DNA of 64,000 bases from Collinsella aerofaciens (GTDB lineage Bacteria > Actinomycetota > Coriobacteriia > Coriobacteriales > Coriobacteriaceae), in assembly GCF_015558785.1 (NCBI RefSeq), contig NZ_JADMOP010000010.1, positions 1 through 64,000 of the forward strand, given 5' to 3'. This document shows positions 57,141 to 64,000 of the stretch, one piece after another; positions within the stretch are counted from its first letter, which is position 1; each line of letters starts with the position of its first letter. Below the pieces are notes generated by a model. The model made no database searches, was not told where the DNA came from, and saw only the letters and a list, made by a program, of their open reading frames with translations. The position numbers and the translations under genes are program-made.

Positions 57141-57182
57141 ATGATATCATCTCATGAGCTCATTCCATATTGGAATGAGCTC
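57141..57182. promoter_or_regulatory. Two palindromic operators between HTH and methyltransferase
   Basis: ATGATATCAT (57141-57150) is a perfect 10-bp palindrome. GAGCTCATTCCA (57156-57167) is mirrored exactly at 57171-57182 across three bases. Both lie between divergent starts, just upstream of the methyltransferase ribosome site. Confidence 0.65.
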
Positions 57183-57205
57183 TACTATTCAGGAGGATTG
57201 CTTTA

Positions 57206-58297
57206 ATGAAGCGTTTCGTCAGCCTTTATTCGGGAGCGGGCGGTCTCGACCTCGGCTTCATCGCCGCCGGGTTCACCCCCGTATTTGCGAACGATATCAA
57301 CCCGGACGCCATGAAAACCTACGCTGCCGCGATGGACGCGATCTCGAAGAAGACCGGCAAAACACTGAGCCACAGGATAGTCACGGGAGATATTAGGGAA
57401 GTTGAGGAACTGCCCGGAAGGGGTTCGGCGGAGCTAGTCATTGGAGGACCGCCCTGTCAGGGCTTCTCGGTCGCGGGGAAGATGGACCCGAACGACCCCC
57501 GCTCGCGTCACGTCTTCGACTTCCTCGGCATGGTCGAGAGGGTCCAGCCCCAAGCGTTCGTGATGGAGAACGTCAAGGCACTCGCCAAGAACAAACGCTG
57601 GGCTGGAACTATTGCCGACATCCGCAAGAAGGCGGAAGAGATTGGCTACAAAACCAACCTTGAGGTGCTGAACAGTGCCAATTACGGCGTCCCGCAGACC
57701 AGAGAGCGCATGTTCCTTGTCGGGATCAAGGACCCCTGCATCGAGTACAACTACCCGCAGCCGACAGTCAAGGAATGGGTGGGTGTGGCCGACGCCCTGC
57801 GCGGGCTGCCTCCTCTCGGCGAGCCGGGCAATGATCAGACTTGCAAGGCGAAGGTAACTACGGCAAAAAGCCCCGTGCTCCGCCCGTCGCCGTTTGCAGG
57901 CATGCTGTTCAACGGCCAAGGCCGCCCGATGGACATGGACAAGCCCGCGCCGACGCTTCCCGCCTCAATGGGCGGGAACAGAACGCCGATTGTCGATCAA
58001 GAGACGCTCGAAACCGGAGCGACCCAATGGGTCGAGAAATACCACGAAGAGCTTCAGAAAGGCGGGAAAGTAGCCGATAGCGTTCCTCCTCGCCTTCGCC
58101 GCATCTCGGTCCAGGAAGCCGCCACCATACAGACCTTCCCGAGGGATATGCCTTGGTATGGTTCGCAATGCTCCCGCTATCGGCAAATTGGAAACGCCGT
58201 TCCTCCCAAGATGGCCTTTGCGGTTGCGCAATCTGTCGCAGAAGCCCTTGGCATGGATATAGACGCAAACCCCTCTCTGCTTGACGAGCTAGGTTAG
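57206..58297 (+). CDS. DNA cytosine-5 methyltransferase
   Basis: 363 aa. It methylates C5 of cytosine within a specific DNA site. Motif I is SLYSGAGGLDLGF (residues ~4-16), the catalytic Pro-Cys motif IV GGPPCQGFSVAGK (near 81), motif VI VMENVKAL, motif VIII RERMFLVG, IX RRISVQEAATIQTFP and X QIGNAVPPKMA. The variable target-recognition region (~200-290) is short. The start has AGGAGG 9 bases upstream. The recognition sequence cannot be read from the protein. It is divergent to the HTH/549-aa pair. Confidence 0.93.
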   Translation: MKRFVSLYSGAGGLDLGFIAAGFTPVFANDINPDAMKTYAAAMDAISKKTGKTLSHRIVTGDIREVEELPGRGSAELVIGGPPCQGFSVAGKMDPNDPRSRHVFDFLGMVERVQPQAFVMENVKALAKNKRWAGTIADIRKKAEEIGYKTNLEVLNSANYGVPQTRERMFLVGIKDPCIEYNYPQPTVKEWVGVADALRGLPPLGEPGNDQTCKAKVTTAKSPVLRPSPFAGMLFNGQGRPMDMDKPAPTLPASMGGNRTPIVDQETLETGATQWVEKYHEELQKGGKVADSVPPRLRRISVQEAATIQTFPRDMPWYGSQCSRYRQIGNAVPPKMAFAVAQSVAEALGMDIDANPSLLDELG

Positions 58298-58319
58298 ACA
58301 ATAAGGGCCCGCAATGTGG

Positions 58320-58592
58320 CTACCGCCCCAAAACTTTGCCGAGGGTTTCATCCAAGCTCTCCCGCTCGAGGTCTGCAAGGTCCAGTCGATAACTCAAATC
58401 GCGAATGCGATCCGGAACGTCCTTGAGAAAGTTGTTAGTCCTGGCAGAATAGCATCGTATATCACGAACAAGATAAGCAGTTTTTAGCCCCTTTTCATCT
58501 GCCCTGAGAAGCTGCTACAGGTTTATGAAGCCGGTCGTTCAACAACATGTCCCGCAAAAGAGCATACGGCCTTTTATTTGCATCAGATTCTA
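58320..58592 (-). pseudogene. Decayed gene fragment downstream of the methyltransferase
   Basis: The minus strand encodes a protein-like C-terminus ending at TAG 58320-58322: GLKTAYLVRDIRCYSARTN, then FLKDVPDRIRDLSYRLDLAD and LERESLDETLGKVLGR. Its frame is stopped upstream. The preceding bases in another frame read DANKRPYALLRDMLLNDRLH and KPVAAS, so a frameshift near 58505 probably broke one gene. The family is not recognised. Confidence 0.45.
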
Positions 58593-58853
58593 AACGTCAC
58601 GCATGAGAAATCAGCGAGGCCCCAAGTTAAAGCGAGAGCCGAACTCACTCACGGCACGCTACAGCCGTGAACCCTCCAAGCCAGCCAGCCGTTCAGATGT
58701 TCCAAATGATATACAGCTTGAAACCTGGCGACTTGAATCGAAGGTCATTCCTGGGACTATCGGTAGGCAGCCTATCTGCATGCGTTGATCTATCAAATTG
58801 GCCTTGATGCCAGGGTATATCCAACACTCGACCACCGTTCTCAGCACATCTCC
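58593..58853. other. Gap without recognised gene
   Basis: About 58719-58822 is weakly similar to 61495-61600 (for example GGCGACTTGAATC against GGTGACTTGAATC, each followed by GGTCAT). Nothing else is recognised. Confidence 0.35.
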
Positions 58854-59207
58854 TTACCTCCCCTCCAACTTCAGCTGCAGCAGCAGATCACTCAGCTCAG
58901 GGCACTTGCTGGAAAGGCGTGTTTGAACGCACTCGCCCATCCCCCATCGCTGGCGGATCTCCTGGGCGTGCGGACTCACGTGATAGTCCCCGTTCATCAC
59001 TTGTTTGAGTAGTTTGGCGGTCACGCGGGCATCGGCTAGGGCACTGTGGGCGTGGCACGTCGACTCGTCGAACTCGATGTCAAACCACGTTGCCGCGTCA
59101 CCCAAAGAGACGCACCCGTGGCTGCCCACGTCCATGATCGAGGTATAAAACGCCCGCAGGTCGGCCCAGTCCGTAGGAAAGCCAGCAAGGCTGACGTGCT
59201 TCGTCCA
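58854..59207 (-). pseudogene. Truncated second copy of the DEDD exonuclease
   Basis: This stretch repeats the 3' half of the exonuclease gene at 60584-61318, in the same orientation and at roughly 85% base identity. It keeps Exo III-like HSALADARVTAKLLKQV and the same C-terminus. Homology stops near 59204, where an in-frame TAG (59208-59210) lies, so Exo I and most of Exo II are missing. The stretch from ATG 59135 could still yield 93 aa. The two copies bracket the 411-aa gene. Confidence 0.8.
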
Positions 59208-59305
59208 CTAATCGTCCTCGAACCGCCACTAGTCCGTCCCGTCCCAGCAGGCCGCTCAACGGTGAGATAATGCCCACGACTATCAACGTAAGCAAGGAGC
59301 ACGCT

Positions 59306-60541
59306 ATGGCAGACAACGAGACCAAACCCTCGGCGGATGACGGCCGAGAGGAACTCGTGGCAAAACAACTCGCATCCACCAAAATCCACCTCGCGCTCAC
59401 TCAGGAGCGGGCGGACGTCTCCGGCGCCATCAAGCTCCCGCTCGAACGAGTCCCCCAGCTCGGCATAGCGCTCGCCTCACTTCCCTCGACATTCCGCACC
59501 GTCACCAATACGGTGAGTGTGCCTATGCTGCTCCGGCCAACCGACAAGTTTGGCAATCCGCTTGACCCATCGATACTTCAATCGTTCAAGGACGGCAGCG
59601 GCCTCATGGGGTCCTACCGCGATGCGGCCAAGGGTTTCGGGCAGGCGCGCCTCCACGTAGTCGAGGGCGACATCGCCACAAGCGTCACGCAGGTGCCTTA
59701 CGATCCAACGTCGTTGTTCATGGCAGCCGCAATCGCGCAGATAAACCAAAAGCTCGACTCCATCCAGGAGTCCGTCGACGAAATGTTCGAGTACATGCGT
59801 CAGCGCGACAAGGCCAACATGCGTGGCGATCTCAAGACGCTCGCAGATATCCTCAACGGTTACAGCTTCAACTGCGGCGACGCCACCTACATGGCCAACG
59901 CCCATATGAAGGTGCTCGACATCGAGCACGCGTCCACGCGTGACATGGAACTCTTCCGCTCGCAGGCGCAGGCGGACCTGAAAAAGAAAGGGTTCATCGA
60001 GGTGCGAGACGACGTGAAAAGGCGTCTCGACCAGGTTCTCGACTATCTCAAGGACTACCAGCTCGCCACCTATATCCACGCGTTCTCGCTGTTCCTCGAG
60101 TCCATGCTCACCCAGAACTTCGAGCCCGCAAAGCTCGCAGACACTGCCGCAAAAATCGAAGCGGACTCGCTTGCGTACCGCGAGCTCTACACCGAGTGTT
60201 ACGACGCACTCGAGGCAAGCGCTGCCGACACTATCGACGTGGCACTTCTGGGCGGCATCGCGTCCGCTGGCAAGATGCTCGGTCGCGTCATCGCGGCGAC
60301 GCCCATCGGCGAGTTCACGCCCATAGACGAGGCGCTTGAGGGTGCAGGAGAGGACATCGGCAGGTTCAACGACGAGCAATCCGAGAAACTCATCGAGAAG
60401 CTCCACCAGGCAAAGACGCCCGACGTCGCGCCGTTCAGGCAGAGCATAATGGAGATCGACACCCTCTACAACCGCCCCACGCAAATCGCCGTGGACGCCG
60501 AGAACGTCTACATCCTGCCTGCCGAGCAGCAGGAAGAGTAG
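59306..60541 (+). CDS. Unknown 411-aa protein between exonuclease copies
   Basis: 411 aa, family not recognised. It has no membrane helix of clear strength, though ~330-350 (VALLGGIASAGKMLGRVIAA) is mildly hydrophobic. The middle contains helical, coiled-coil-like stretches (IAQINQKLDSIQESVDEMF; DDVKRRLDQVLDYLKDY), and an N-terminal region has VPMLLRPTDKFGNPLDPS. It starts at 59306 with AAGGAG six bases before. It is encoded opposite to, and exactly between, a partial and a full copy of the exonuclease gene, suggesting arrival as an insertion. A defence or phage-related role is possible but unproved. Confidence 0.75.
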   Translation: MADNETKPSADDGREELVAKQLASTKIHLALTQERADVSGAIKLPLERVPQLGIALASLPSTFRTVTNTVSVPMLLRPTDKFGNPLDPSILQSFKDGSGLMGSYRDAAKGFGQARLHVVEGDIATSVTQVPYDPTSLFMAAAIAQINQKLDSIQESVDEMFEYMRQRDKANMRGDLKTLADILNGYSFNCGDATYMANAHMKVLDIEHASTRDMELFRSQAQADLKKKGFIEVRDDVKRRLDQVLDYLKDYQLATYIHAFSLFLESMLTQNFEPAKLADTAAKIEADSLAYRELYTECYDALEASAADTIDVALLGGIASAGKMLGRVIAATPIGEFTPIDEALEGAGEDIGRFNDEQSEKLIEKLHQAKTPDVAPFRQSIMEIDTLYNRPTQIAVDAENVYILPAEQQEE

Positions 60542-60583
60542 CGATACACGACAGGCACGCGCCACGCAGACAGCTAACGCCCC

Positions 60584-61318
60584 CTATCTCCCCTCCGCCT
60601 TCAGCTTCAGCAGCAGATCACTCAGCTCAGGGCACTTGCTGGAAAGGCGTGTCTGGGCTCGCTCGCCCATCCCCCACCGCTGGCGGACTTCCTGGGCACG
60701 CGGGCTCACGTGGTAGCCCCCGTCCATTACCTGCTTGAGCAACTTAGCGGTCACGCGCGCATCGGCTAGGGCGCTGTGGGCGTGACCCGTCGACTCGTCG
60801 AACTCGATGCCAAACCACGTCGCCGCGTCACTCAAAGAGACGCACCCGTGGTTTCCCACGTCCATAATCGAGGTGTAAAACGCCTGCAGGTCAGCCCAGT
60901 CCGTAGGAAATGCGGAAAGGTCGATATGTTTTGCCTGGCACTCGGTCAAAAACTGTCGCCGGTCCGCCCCGCTCCAGCAAACCACCTGGGCGGAGTAGCG
61001 ACCGATCCAATCGCTGAGCCTTTTGATCACCACGTAGAGCGGATCGGCCATCGCGGTGTCCACAGCCGATATCCCCGTAAGCTCGCGGACGGGGAACGCA
61101 ACGCCTTCGGTAAATTCCGTCTGCACAAACTGCGAGAACTCGCCCATAACGTTGCCGTGGTAATCGAGCTTGACGGCGCCGACCTCAATAATCTCGTTGC
61201 GCAGCCCACGGCGCTGGCGCTGCTTTGGCACCGGCGCAAACTCAAAGTCCAGCACGATCTGGCGCGCAAAGTTTGTCGTATCGATAGCCGAGATACCCGG
61301 CATCTTTTCAGCTGACAC
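60584..61318 (-). CDS. DEDDh-type 3'-5' exonuclease
   Basis: 244 aa. An RNase T/DnaQ-like exonuclease: Exo I is VLDFEFAP (Asp and Glu near 25-27), Exo II is in VCWSGADRRQFLTE (near 113) and Exo III is HAHSALADARVTA with the DEDDh His (near 180). It trims single-stranded DNA or RNA. The likely start is GTG at 61318, with GAAAGG 8 bases upstream; an ATG five codons later lacks a site. Its 3' half exists again at 58854-59207. Confidence 0.88.
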   Translation of the reverse strand: MSAEKMPGISAIDTTNFARQIVLDFEFAPVPKQRQRRGLRNEIIEVGAVKLDYHGNVMGEFSQFVQTEFTEGVAFPVRELTGISAVDTAMADPLYVVIKRLSDWIGRYSAQVVCWSGADRRQFLTECQAKHIDLSAFPTDWADLQAFYTSIMDVGNHGCVSLSDAATWFGIEFDESTGHAHSALADARVTAKLLKQVMDGGYHVSPRAQEVRQRWGMGERAQTRLSSKCPELSDLLLKLKAEGR

Positions 61319-61706
61319 GGTTAGGGCCTTTCTCCGTCAACTGCCGCTTGTTACATAAGCGGCTACATTGCCGTAAGGATAGGCGCCCGTGCGGACACAA
61401 AAGCGAGGTGCAACGCCATGCGCCGGTCGCACGCCATGCAGACCGCCCAAGAGAGTCGCCCGCTCTATTCAAATGCATGAAAAAGATTTAGGCCCGGTGA
61501 CTTGAATCAGCGGTCATCCCGAGCCCATCAATATGCAGTGCACCTACAGAGGGCTGGTTAATCAAACGGGCTTTCGGTGACGAAGACCTGCGCGTCTATC
61601 CCCAATCGCCCAGCGCCGTCTTCTGCCGCCCTTACGAAAGGCTGCTATTCGAGGGAATCACGTTGCTGTTATTATCGAACATATATTCGTATTTATGACC
61701 GCGCTT
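61319..61706. other. Gap without recognised gene
   Basis: Holds the 5' side of the exonuclease gene and the upstream region of the 41-aa peptide. The part 61495-61600 is weakly similar to 58719-58822. Beyond that nothing is recognised. Confidence 0.4.
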
Positions 61707-61715
61707 TGATAGAAT
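61707..61715 (+). promoter_or_regulatory. Extended -10 promoter of the small peptide
   Basis: TGATAGAAT matches an extended -10 (TGn followed by TAGAAT, five of six). Transcription should begin near 61722, right at the first base of a stem that pairs with the region after the gene. No good -35 is present, which an extended -10 can tolerate. Confidence 0.5.
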
Positions 61716-61722
61716 GGCAGTT

Positions 61723-61968
61723 GTTGACGGCAGTTCCATGTGCCGGGCAGCGCCCTCCATGCGACGGGAGGTGATGCCCATGACCGATCTGATTGATTTC
61801 GTGAAGCTCCTGACCGCTTTGGTCTCGCTCCTCACGGCGCTTATCGGACTTTCCGAGGCACTTAAGCAGCGTACGAAGCAAAAGAAGAGGGGTCGACGCC
61901 GTTAAGGCATTGACCCCTTGAACTAAGTAACGGCGCTGCCCAGCTATCACCCTTGGGCTGCCGTCGAC
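61723..61968 (+). ncRNA. Predicted fold-back mRNA of the 41-aa peptide
   Basis: Bases 61723-61732 pair with 61959-61968 (10 bp with one G-U), and 61745-61754 pair perfectly with 61932-61941. The predicted mRNA thus folds its 5' end onto its 3' end around the small reading frame. Long-range closure of this kind is a hallmark of type I toxin mRNAs. The structure is read by eye, not computed. Confidence 0.5.
61780..61905 (+). CDS. 41-aa hydrophobic peptide with basic tail, toxin-like
   Basis: 41 aa. The first part is amphipathic to hydrophobic (DLIDFVKLLTALVSLLTALIG) and would cross a membrane once. The last third is strongly basic (KQRTKQKKRGRRR). A perfect GGAGGTGA ribosome site lies 5 bases before its ATG; the in-frame upstream ATGs have none. 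Size, layout and the predicted fold-back of its mRNA resemble membrane-acting type I toxins, but no family match is claimed. A stem AGGGGTC/GACCCCT overlaps the stop codon and could terminate transcription early. Confidence 0.6.
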   Translation: MTDLIDFVKLLTALVSLLTALIGLSEALKQRTKQKKRGRRR

Positions 61969-62059
61969 TTTATTCTACCCACGGTTGCCAGGTTTAACAA
62001 ATGAATTTTCAGTAATGGAGCCTCGGAGCTCGCTCGCTCAACCACCTGGCCATCGGATT

Positions 62060-62300
62060 AGCCGGATTCTGGGACATGCCTTCCGTCCCAGGCCTCTACC
62101 GGAAAATGCGTCCCACCCTGAGATGCCATCGGGATAGCGTATCCCGTTTTGGAGCCGAATTCCGGGTCGTAGTTTCCGCCTGAGGGCCGATCCGGAAACG
62201 GCATCCCATTCTGAAGCCGAAATCTGGAACGCACTTTCCGCCAAAGGTCGCAAAAGGAAAGCACATCCCATTCCCGGCATCAAATCAGGACGCGCTTCAT
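62060..62300. repeat. Repeat array left of the DUF234 ATPase
   Basis: About four degenerate copies of a ~50-bp unit lie here, with recurrent pieces GGAAA, GCATCCCATTCTG, GAGCCGAA and GTAGTTTCCGCC. Each unit starts with GGAAA and ends with TTTCC, so it can fold back. The same unit recurs right of the ATPase gene at 63815-63925. Confidence 0.65.
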
Positions 62301-62311
62301 TATCCCCGCCC

Positions 62312-63691
62312 TCACATCTCGGCAAACGAGATCAGCTTGACGTCTCCCCTACTCTCCGCGGCATCCCGACATCCCTGCGTAAAGCCGCTTTTTGAGAAAA
62401 GTGCATAGCTTTTTCGTTGCCGTCTAAAGAGCTCGCTTCGGTGCACGAGCTTTTGCAGCACGTCTTCGCCCGCCGGTTCATTGCGCCATTTGCACTCCGC
62501 AAACAGCGCAGCGCCCTCGCCATCGTCAACAATCAAGTCGATTTCTTCCTGCGTATGCGTGCGATTGTCCGTCCCCCACCAGCGCCCGACGCTCGCCGGA
62601 ACCACATCGAGCTGGCCCGCGCGCGCGAGTTCGTACACGTATTGTCTGCATATAAGCTCAAAGACCGTACCCATGTAATCCGATACGTGCGGCTCAATGC
62701 GCTTATACGCCATCTCGGCCATATCGTTTTGAATCAGCCCAATGTTCTGCGGAACAAACTTGTACCAGAACCTAAACATCTGGTCGCTCAGCAGATACAC
62801 GGCTCGCTTATTGCTCGTCTCGTTTAGGGGCAGCTCGCGCTCGACAATCCCAAGCGACGCCAGCTTATCCACATAGCTCTTTACGTTGCTCGCAGGGATT
62901 CCCGTAGAGCTCGCAATCTCCGAGATCTTCGAGCGCCCCTGAGCAATTGCTTGCACGATCGCATCATATTGCTCGGGATTGCGGCACTCTTGCATTAGCA
63001 GGTTACTCGGCTCCTCAAAGAGATAGCCCGTAGAAGTAAGAAAAAGACGTTTGATGTTGTCCTTGAGCGATGCGGCAGGATCGACTCTCTCGATATATGC
63101 AGGAATGCCGCCCGTCATGCCATAGCAAACCGCAGCGTCTTCGCGACTCATGCCCTGCCACAGGCCGAGGGTCGTCGTAAAATCGAGCGGCATGATCTTA
63201 AACTGGGCCGTACGCCTACCGTATAGCGGACTCTCGTAGCCCAGCACCCGCTCTTCCATAAACGAAAGCGACGACCCGCACAGGATAAGCATGAGCTTGG
63301 TCTCTTTGTACAGGTGATCGATCTTGTCTTGCAGCAACGAGCTGATTTCGGGATTCGATTGGGCGAGATAGGGATACTCGTCAATCACGACAACCAAACG
63401 TTCCGTGCGAGCCATGGTGGCCAATGCATCGAACGCCTCGTCAAAACTACGAAACGACACGCCTGCAGCACCAACCGAACCCGCAAGTATCGCCTGGCTA
63501 AAGCCGTGCAGGTTTGCCTCTGCATTGGTACGACGAGCTTGAAAGTAAATAGCCTTCTTGTCTTGGATGAATTCTGTGATAAGACGCGTTTTGCCCACAC
63601 GACGACGGCCGTAAATCACAGGCATCTCAAAGGAGCCCGTGCCATACAGTCGATTGAGCTCGGACATTTCCACTGTTCTTCCGATAAACAT
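62312..63691 (-). CDS. AAA ATPase with C-terminal DUF234 nuclease-like domain
   Basis: 459 aa. Walker A is GRRRVGKTRLI (near residue 28) and Walker B VVVIDEYPYL (near 100). A winged-helix part follows (~250-300, KISEIASSTGIPASNVKSYV), then a DUF234 domain with the PD-(D/E)XK-like EIDLIVDD...LFAECKWRNEP core. These proteins are frequent in archaea and gut anaerobes, often in many copies, and their role is unknown; a mobile or nucleic-acid function is suspected. The start follows AAGGAAGG. It is flanked by repeats on both sides and by a large palindrome upstream. Confidence 0.88.
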   Translation of the reverse strand: MFIGRTVEMSELNRLYGTGSFEMPVIYGRRRVGKTRLITEFIQDKKAIYFQARRTNAEANLHGFSQAILAGSVGAAGVSFRSFDEAFDALATMARTERLVVVIDEYPYLAQSNPEISSLLQDKIDHLYKETKLMLILCGSSLSFMEERVLGYESPLYGRRTAQFKIMPLDFTTTLGLWQGMSREDAAVCYGMTGGIPAYIERVDPAASLKDNIKRLFLTSTGYLFEEPSNLLMQECRNPEQYDAIVQAIAQGRSKISEIASSTGIPASNVKSYVDKLASLGIVERELPLNETSNKRAVYLLSDQMFRFWYKFVPQNIGLIQNDMAEMAYKRIEPHVSDYMGTVFELICRQYVYELARAGQLDVVPASVGRWWGTDNRTHTQEEIDLIVDDGEGAALFAECKWRNEPAGEDVLQKLVHRSELFRRQRKSYALFSKSGFTQGCRDAAESRGDVKLISFAEM

Positions 63692-63708
63692 AGGGCCATC
63701 CTTCCTTT

Positions 63709-63760
63709 ACGTTATAGCTAGCTATATTATACCTTCCTATAATATAGCTAGCTATAACGT
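63709..63760. repeat. 23-bp-arm perfect palindrome before the ATPase gene
   Basis: Arms 63709-63731 and 63738-63760 are exact reverse complements across CCTTCC. Each arm itself contains the palindrome TATAGCTAGCTATA, so two such 14-bp sites stand face to face directly upstream of the ATPase ribosome site. It may be an operator or an element end. Confidence 0.8.
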
Positions 63761-63814
63761 AATTCGACAAGCGGCGCACGCAAAAGGGGCGGTACACCAC
63801 CGCACGTGGACCGT

Positions 63815-63925
63815 TCCGGAAAATGCATCCCGTTCTGGAGCCAAAAACTGGGCCGTAGTTTCCGCCAAACATGCCATCCGTTCATCCCATTCTGAGGCTT
63901 GAATCCGGAACACAGTTTCCGCTCC
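63815..63925. repeat. Repeat array right of the DUF234 ATPase
   Basis: About two copies of the ~50-bp unit seen at 62060-62300: GGAAAATGCATCCCGTTCTG ... GTAGTTTCCGCC, then CATCCCATTCTGAGGC ... CAGTTTCCGC. Confidence 0.65.
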
Positions 63926-63962
63926 AAACAAAAGGCCCCGGCTCGCGATGGAGCCGGGGCCA
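63926..63962 (-). terminator. Hairpin terminator of a gene beyond the window
   Basis: GGCCCCGGCTC and GAGCCGGGGCC pair perfectly around a short loop, followed on the minus strand by TTTTGTTTGG. It most likely ends a minus-strand gene lying past base 64000; bases 63963-64000 show no gene. Confidence 0.65.
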
Positions 63963-64000
63963 AAGGTGCAGCATATACAGTTGGTGTTGTGCGCGAACAG

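Noticed and set aside
58603-58788. 61-aa plus-strand frame
   Set aside because: No ribosome site, no hydrophobic or domain pattern, in a decayed region.

Overview
The window is a 64 kb piece of a high-GC Gram-positive chromosome. The spc/alpha ribosomal operon, zinc-type S14, C4-lid adenylate kinase, an RF2 without programmed frameshift, a split transketolase and a purine-catabolism (yge/ygf-type) cluster together suggest a gut Coriobacteriia member, most likely Collinsella or a close relative. This is inference from gene content. No rRNA or tRNA gene was recognised.

Layout. 0.2-7.9 kb: split transketolase, a YitT membrane protein, the secA-prfB pair and rpmE, all on the minus strand. 8.1-15.4 kb: an accessory island bounded by two 68-bp near-identical direct repeats. 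It holds two transcription units of ABC-2 exporters (one with an exported 114-aa protein), a divergent DUF2975/HTH pair and the catalytic half of a tyrosine recombinase. 15.6-29.9 kb: housekeeping genes (ACT-domain protein, citrate synthase, two HAD phosphatases, adenine deaminase, tyrS, U32 peptidase, class A PBP, argR, a glycosyltransferase, truA). 30.0-39.7 kb: ribosomal operon rplE-rpsN-rpsH-rplF-rplR-rpsE-rpmD-rplO-secY-adk-map-infA-rpmJ-rpsM-rpsK-rpsD-rpoA-rplQ on the minus strand. It begins abruptly at rplE, with no rplN or rplX upstream.

40.1-53.0 kb: a zinc-ribbon membrane protein, then a purine/selenium-dependent molybdenum hydroxylase accessory region: NCS2 permease, XdhC, YqeB, YqeC, hydantoinase, MocA-like nucleotidyltransferase, YgeW, YgeY, YgeX and a divergent PAS/DauR-type regulator with twin palindromic operators. 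The hydroxylase structural genes themselves are not here. Three related long palindromes punctuate this region.

53.1-64 kb: a variable region. It carries a Pro/Ala-rich membrane protein, an orphan 140-aa protein, an HTH/549-aa protein/m5C methyltransferase cassette with a palindromic operator, a decayed gene, and a DEDD exonuclease whose 3' half is duplicated on the other side of an unknown 411-aa gene. It also carries a 41-aa hydrophobic basic peptide whose predicted transcript folds 5' end to 3' end like a type I toxin mRNA, and a DUF234 ATPase bracketed by a ~50-bp repeat family and preceded by a 23-bp-arm palindrome. The strongest candidates for something undescribed are the 41-aa peptide locus, the exonuclease-flanked 411-aa gene and the HTH/549-aa/methyltransferase cassette.
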